Shown here: piece by piece, positions 21,776 to 22,937 of the stretch
Layout of the letters: each line of letters opens with the position of its first letter
Numbering within the stretch: position 1 is the first letter of the stretch
Source of the DNA: Phycisphaerae bacterium
Lineage (GTDB): Bacteria > Planctomycetota > Phycisphaerae > UBA1845 > UTPLA1
Direction: 5' to 3'
Length of the DNA: 22,937 nt
NCBI GenBank assembly: GCA_016935885.1
Contig: JAFGQA010000125.1
Span: forward strand, 1 to 22,937
Position numbers and translations under genes: made by a program
Notes under the pieces: model-generated
Database searches by the model: none
What the model saw: the letters and a program-made list of their open reading frames with translations, nothing else
What the model was told of the DNA's origin: nothing

Positions 21776-22329
21776 CGCTCCTCCGGTGGATCCGGCAAGG
21801 GCGTGAAGTGCTTCGCGCACCGCGGCTCGTAGTCGTCCAGACCGCCCACCATGTGCAGTGTGTTCACCGCCGTCGTCCGCTGTGTGAACGGCGCCGGATC
21901 GCCGCACACGCGGCACGGGGCCTGGCACAGCACTTCCTCGTCGGCCACTTGGGCCAACTGCGGCATCGGCTCGAACGGCCGGCCCCAGGCGTCGTGGCTG
22001 ATGCCCGCCACGATGACCGTCACGCCGCGATCCCGCAACTGCCGCACCACAGGCACCAGCGCCATCTTGAAGAAGTGTCCCTCATCGATCGCCACGACAT
22101 CCACGCCTTCGCAATGGTCCACGATCGATTCGGCGTCCGACACGCGCACGGCCTCAAACCGGTCCTCCCTGTGCGTCACCAAATGCTCGGGATCGTACCG
22201 GTTGTCGATGGCGTGCTTGAAGGCCTTGACCGTTTTGCCTCGGGCTTGCTCCTGCCGCAACCGCGCGATCACGTGCTCGGTCTTGCCGCCGAACATCGAG
22301 CCGTGGATCACCTCGAGCCGCCCTGTCAC
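21772..22329 (-). CDS. tdk: Thymidine kinase
   Basis: A 185-residue type II (TK1-like) thymidine kinase that phosphorylates thymidine to dTMP with ATP. It has the P-loop G-S-M-F-G-G-K-T (10-17), the catalytic acid in D-E-G-H-F-F (Glu83; the residue usually Gln is His85), and a zinc site with Cys139, Cys142, Cys171 and His174 (C-x2-C...C-x2-H). I chose GTG 22329 because AAGGA lies 6 nt upstream (plus-strand 22336-22340) and M-T-G-R-L-E-V-I-H-G starts close to the P-loop as in the family; a GTG at 22344 would add five residues. The stop TAG coincides with the end of a family-C repeat. It probably shares transcription with the nucleoside transporter downstream. Confidence 0.93.
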   Translation of the reverse strand: MTGRLEVIHGSMFGGKTEHVIARLRQEQARGKTVKAFKHAIDNRYDPEHLVTHREDRFEAVRVSDAESIVDHCEGVDVVAIDEGHFFKMALVPVVRQLRDRGVTVIVAGISHDAWGRPFEPMPQLAQVADEEVLCQAPCRVCGDPAPFTQRTTAVNTLHMVGGLDDYEPRCAKHFTPLPDPPEER

Positions 22330-22445
22330 ATGATGTCCTTGCACGCCCGCGATTGTGCAGACTTCGCGGCGTTTGGCAAGGCGGACCGGACAACAGGTGT
22401 GCGCAATGATGGCAGGTGGACTCAGAGCCGCGACCGTAAGGCATC

Positions 22446-22539
22446 GCGCAGGAATGACATGACCGATTGTGCCCCTTGGCTGGCCAGCTGGTTTGCCGTT
22501 TGGCGGATCAACCGCTTACGTTATTCTTGCGCGACTCCT
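22446..22539 (+). repeat. Repeat family D, copy 2, with a promoter-like core
   Basis: It aligns over its full length with the pdhA upstream region 11015-11110, sharing GCGCAGGAAT, CGATTGTGCC, the 21-base run at 22493-22513 beginning TTGCCGTTTGGC, and GCGACTCCT. TTGGCG (22500-22505), 16 bp and TATTCT (22522-22527) mirror the pdhA promoter, with a poorer -10. An ATG (22559) lies where the pdhA start would be, but opens only a 24-codon frame. Confidence 0.7.
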
Positions 22540-22580
22540 AAGGGAGCGGTCGCCCGCGATGGGTGCGGCGCATTTGATCT

Positions 22581-22608
22581 GCCGCTCCCTGACGGTCGCG
22601 GCTCCGAT
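22581..22608. repeat. Palindromic 'DGRGSE'-type intergenic repeat
   Basis: CTCCCTGACGGTCGCGGCTC (22585-22604) is the core of a short repeat whose translation gives PDGRGS on one strand and SEPRPSGSG on the other, a pattern I recall from spurious proteins in planctomycete genomes. Only one copy is in this window, so repetitiveness here rests on recollection. Confidence 0.4.
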
Positions 22609-22666
22609 CGCGTCGCCGCCCGGATACCGTTAGGCGGATGTGCCACTGTTCTCGAGCAGCGGCAGA

Positions 22667-22937
22667 ATGGGTGCGATGGTGCCGGACAACCTGCCCGCTC
22701 TGACGGACTCGCCGGAGATGTGGATCGATTACGCCAATGCACTGCTCAAGAGCAGTGACACACTCCCAACGTCCCTGGGAGGTCAGCCGTGCCGCTCCAC
22801 CCGCCGCGTTCATCCAACCTTGGTGAACTCAGTTCCATTGCACTTGGGGCATGGCGGCATGATAAGGATTGCGTATAGCATGGCCGTGGCCGTTACGCCA
22901 GGGCCCGCACGGTGGTTCGATGGCTGGGCAACGCCGC
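22667..22937 (+). CDS. Possible 5' part of a gene leaving the window
   Basis: The frame from ATG 22667 (or ATG 22676) stays open for 90 codons to the window edge. The first ~30 codons have very high third-position GC and a protein-like sequence (M-V-P-D-N-L-P-A-L-T-D-S-P-E-M-W-I-D-Y); later codons are less biased. The ribosome site is weak. No family is recognised, and chance openness cannot be excluded. Confidence 0.35.
   Translation, partial: MGAMVPDNLPALTDSPEMWIDYANALLKSSDTLPTSLGGQPCRSTRRVHPTLVNSVPLHLGHGGMIRIAYSMAVAVTPGPARWFDGWATP

Overview
The window looks like chromosomal DNA of a GC-rich bacterium, most likely a member of the Planctomycetota. This is an inference from three things: a secreted HEAT-repeat protein of a planctomycete-like type, a fused membrane/spermidine-synthase-like/TPR protein, and many palindromic intergenic repeats, including one whose translation gives the familiar 'DGRGSE/SEPRPSGSG' pattern. 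No 16S, tRNA or other taxonomic marker is present, so the placement is tentative.

Layout. 1-1178: the tail of an unknown gene, then a tightly overlapping three-gene operon (DUF6941-like protein, small acidic antitoxin-like protein, PemK/MazF-type toxin). 1272-4154 (minus): pyruvate phosphate dikinase with an unusual basic C-terminal tail. 4320-5457: repeat, promoter and mqnD of the futalosine menaquinone route. 5574-5980: a dense block of mobile-looking repeats. 5977-9609 (minus): the fused membrane/SAM-fold/TPR protein and a stand-alone DUF89 (ARMT1-like) metal phosphatase. 9738-10988: a secreted HEAT-repeat protein. 11127-19148: a pyruvate dehydrogenase cluster (E1 alpha, E1 beta, E2, E3), interrupted by repeats, by an endonuclease/exonuclease/phosphatase-family gene and by a poorly coding stretch. 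19498-20176: a well-formed promoter driving a ribbon-helix-helix protein and a two-helix membrane protein. 20268-22329 (minus): a concentrative nucleoside transporter and thymidine kinase, together a nucleoside salvage pair. 22446-22937: a second copy of the pdhA promoter-region repeat and an open frame leaving the window.

How the genes fit together: PPDK interconverts PEP and pyruvate, the PDH complex oxidises pyruvate to acetyl-CoA with NADH produced by E3, and MqnD contributes to the quinone pool that would accept those electrons. The nucleoside transporter and thymidine kinase form a second, independent module.

The observations most worth following are these. (1) The only lipoyl domain of the E2 protein lacks the lipoyl-lysine: the usual D-K-A is G-E-A. 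(2) A 132-bp repeat and a ~106-bp repeat, both with terminal inverted repeats ending in CTAG-like tetranucleotides, abut the TAG stop codons of three different genes. (3) An identical 12-bp core with the same spacing to a -10 box occurs at three loci. (4) The E2 linker is expanded by a 54-bp/18-residue repeat.
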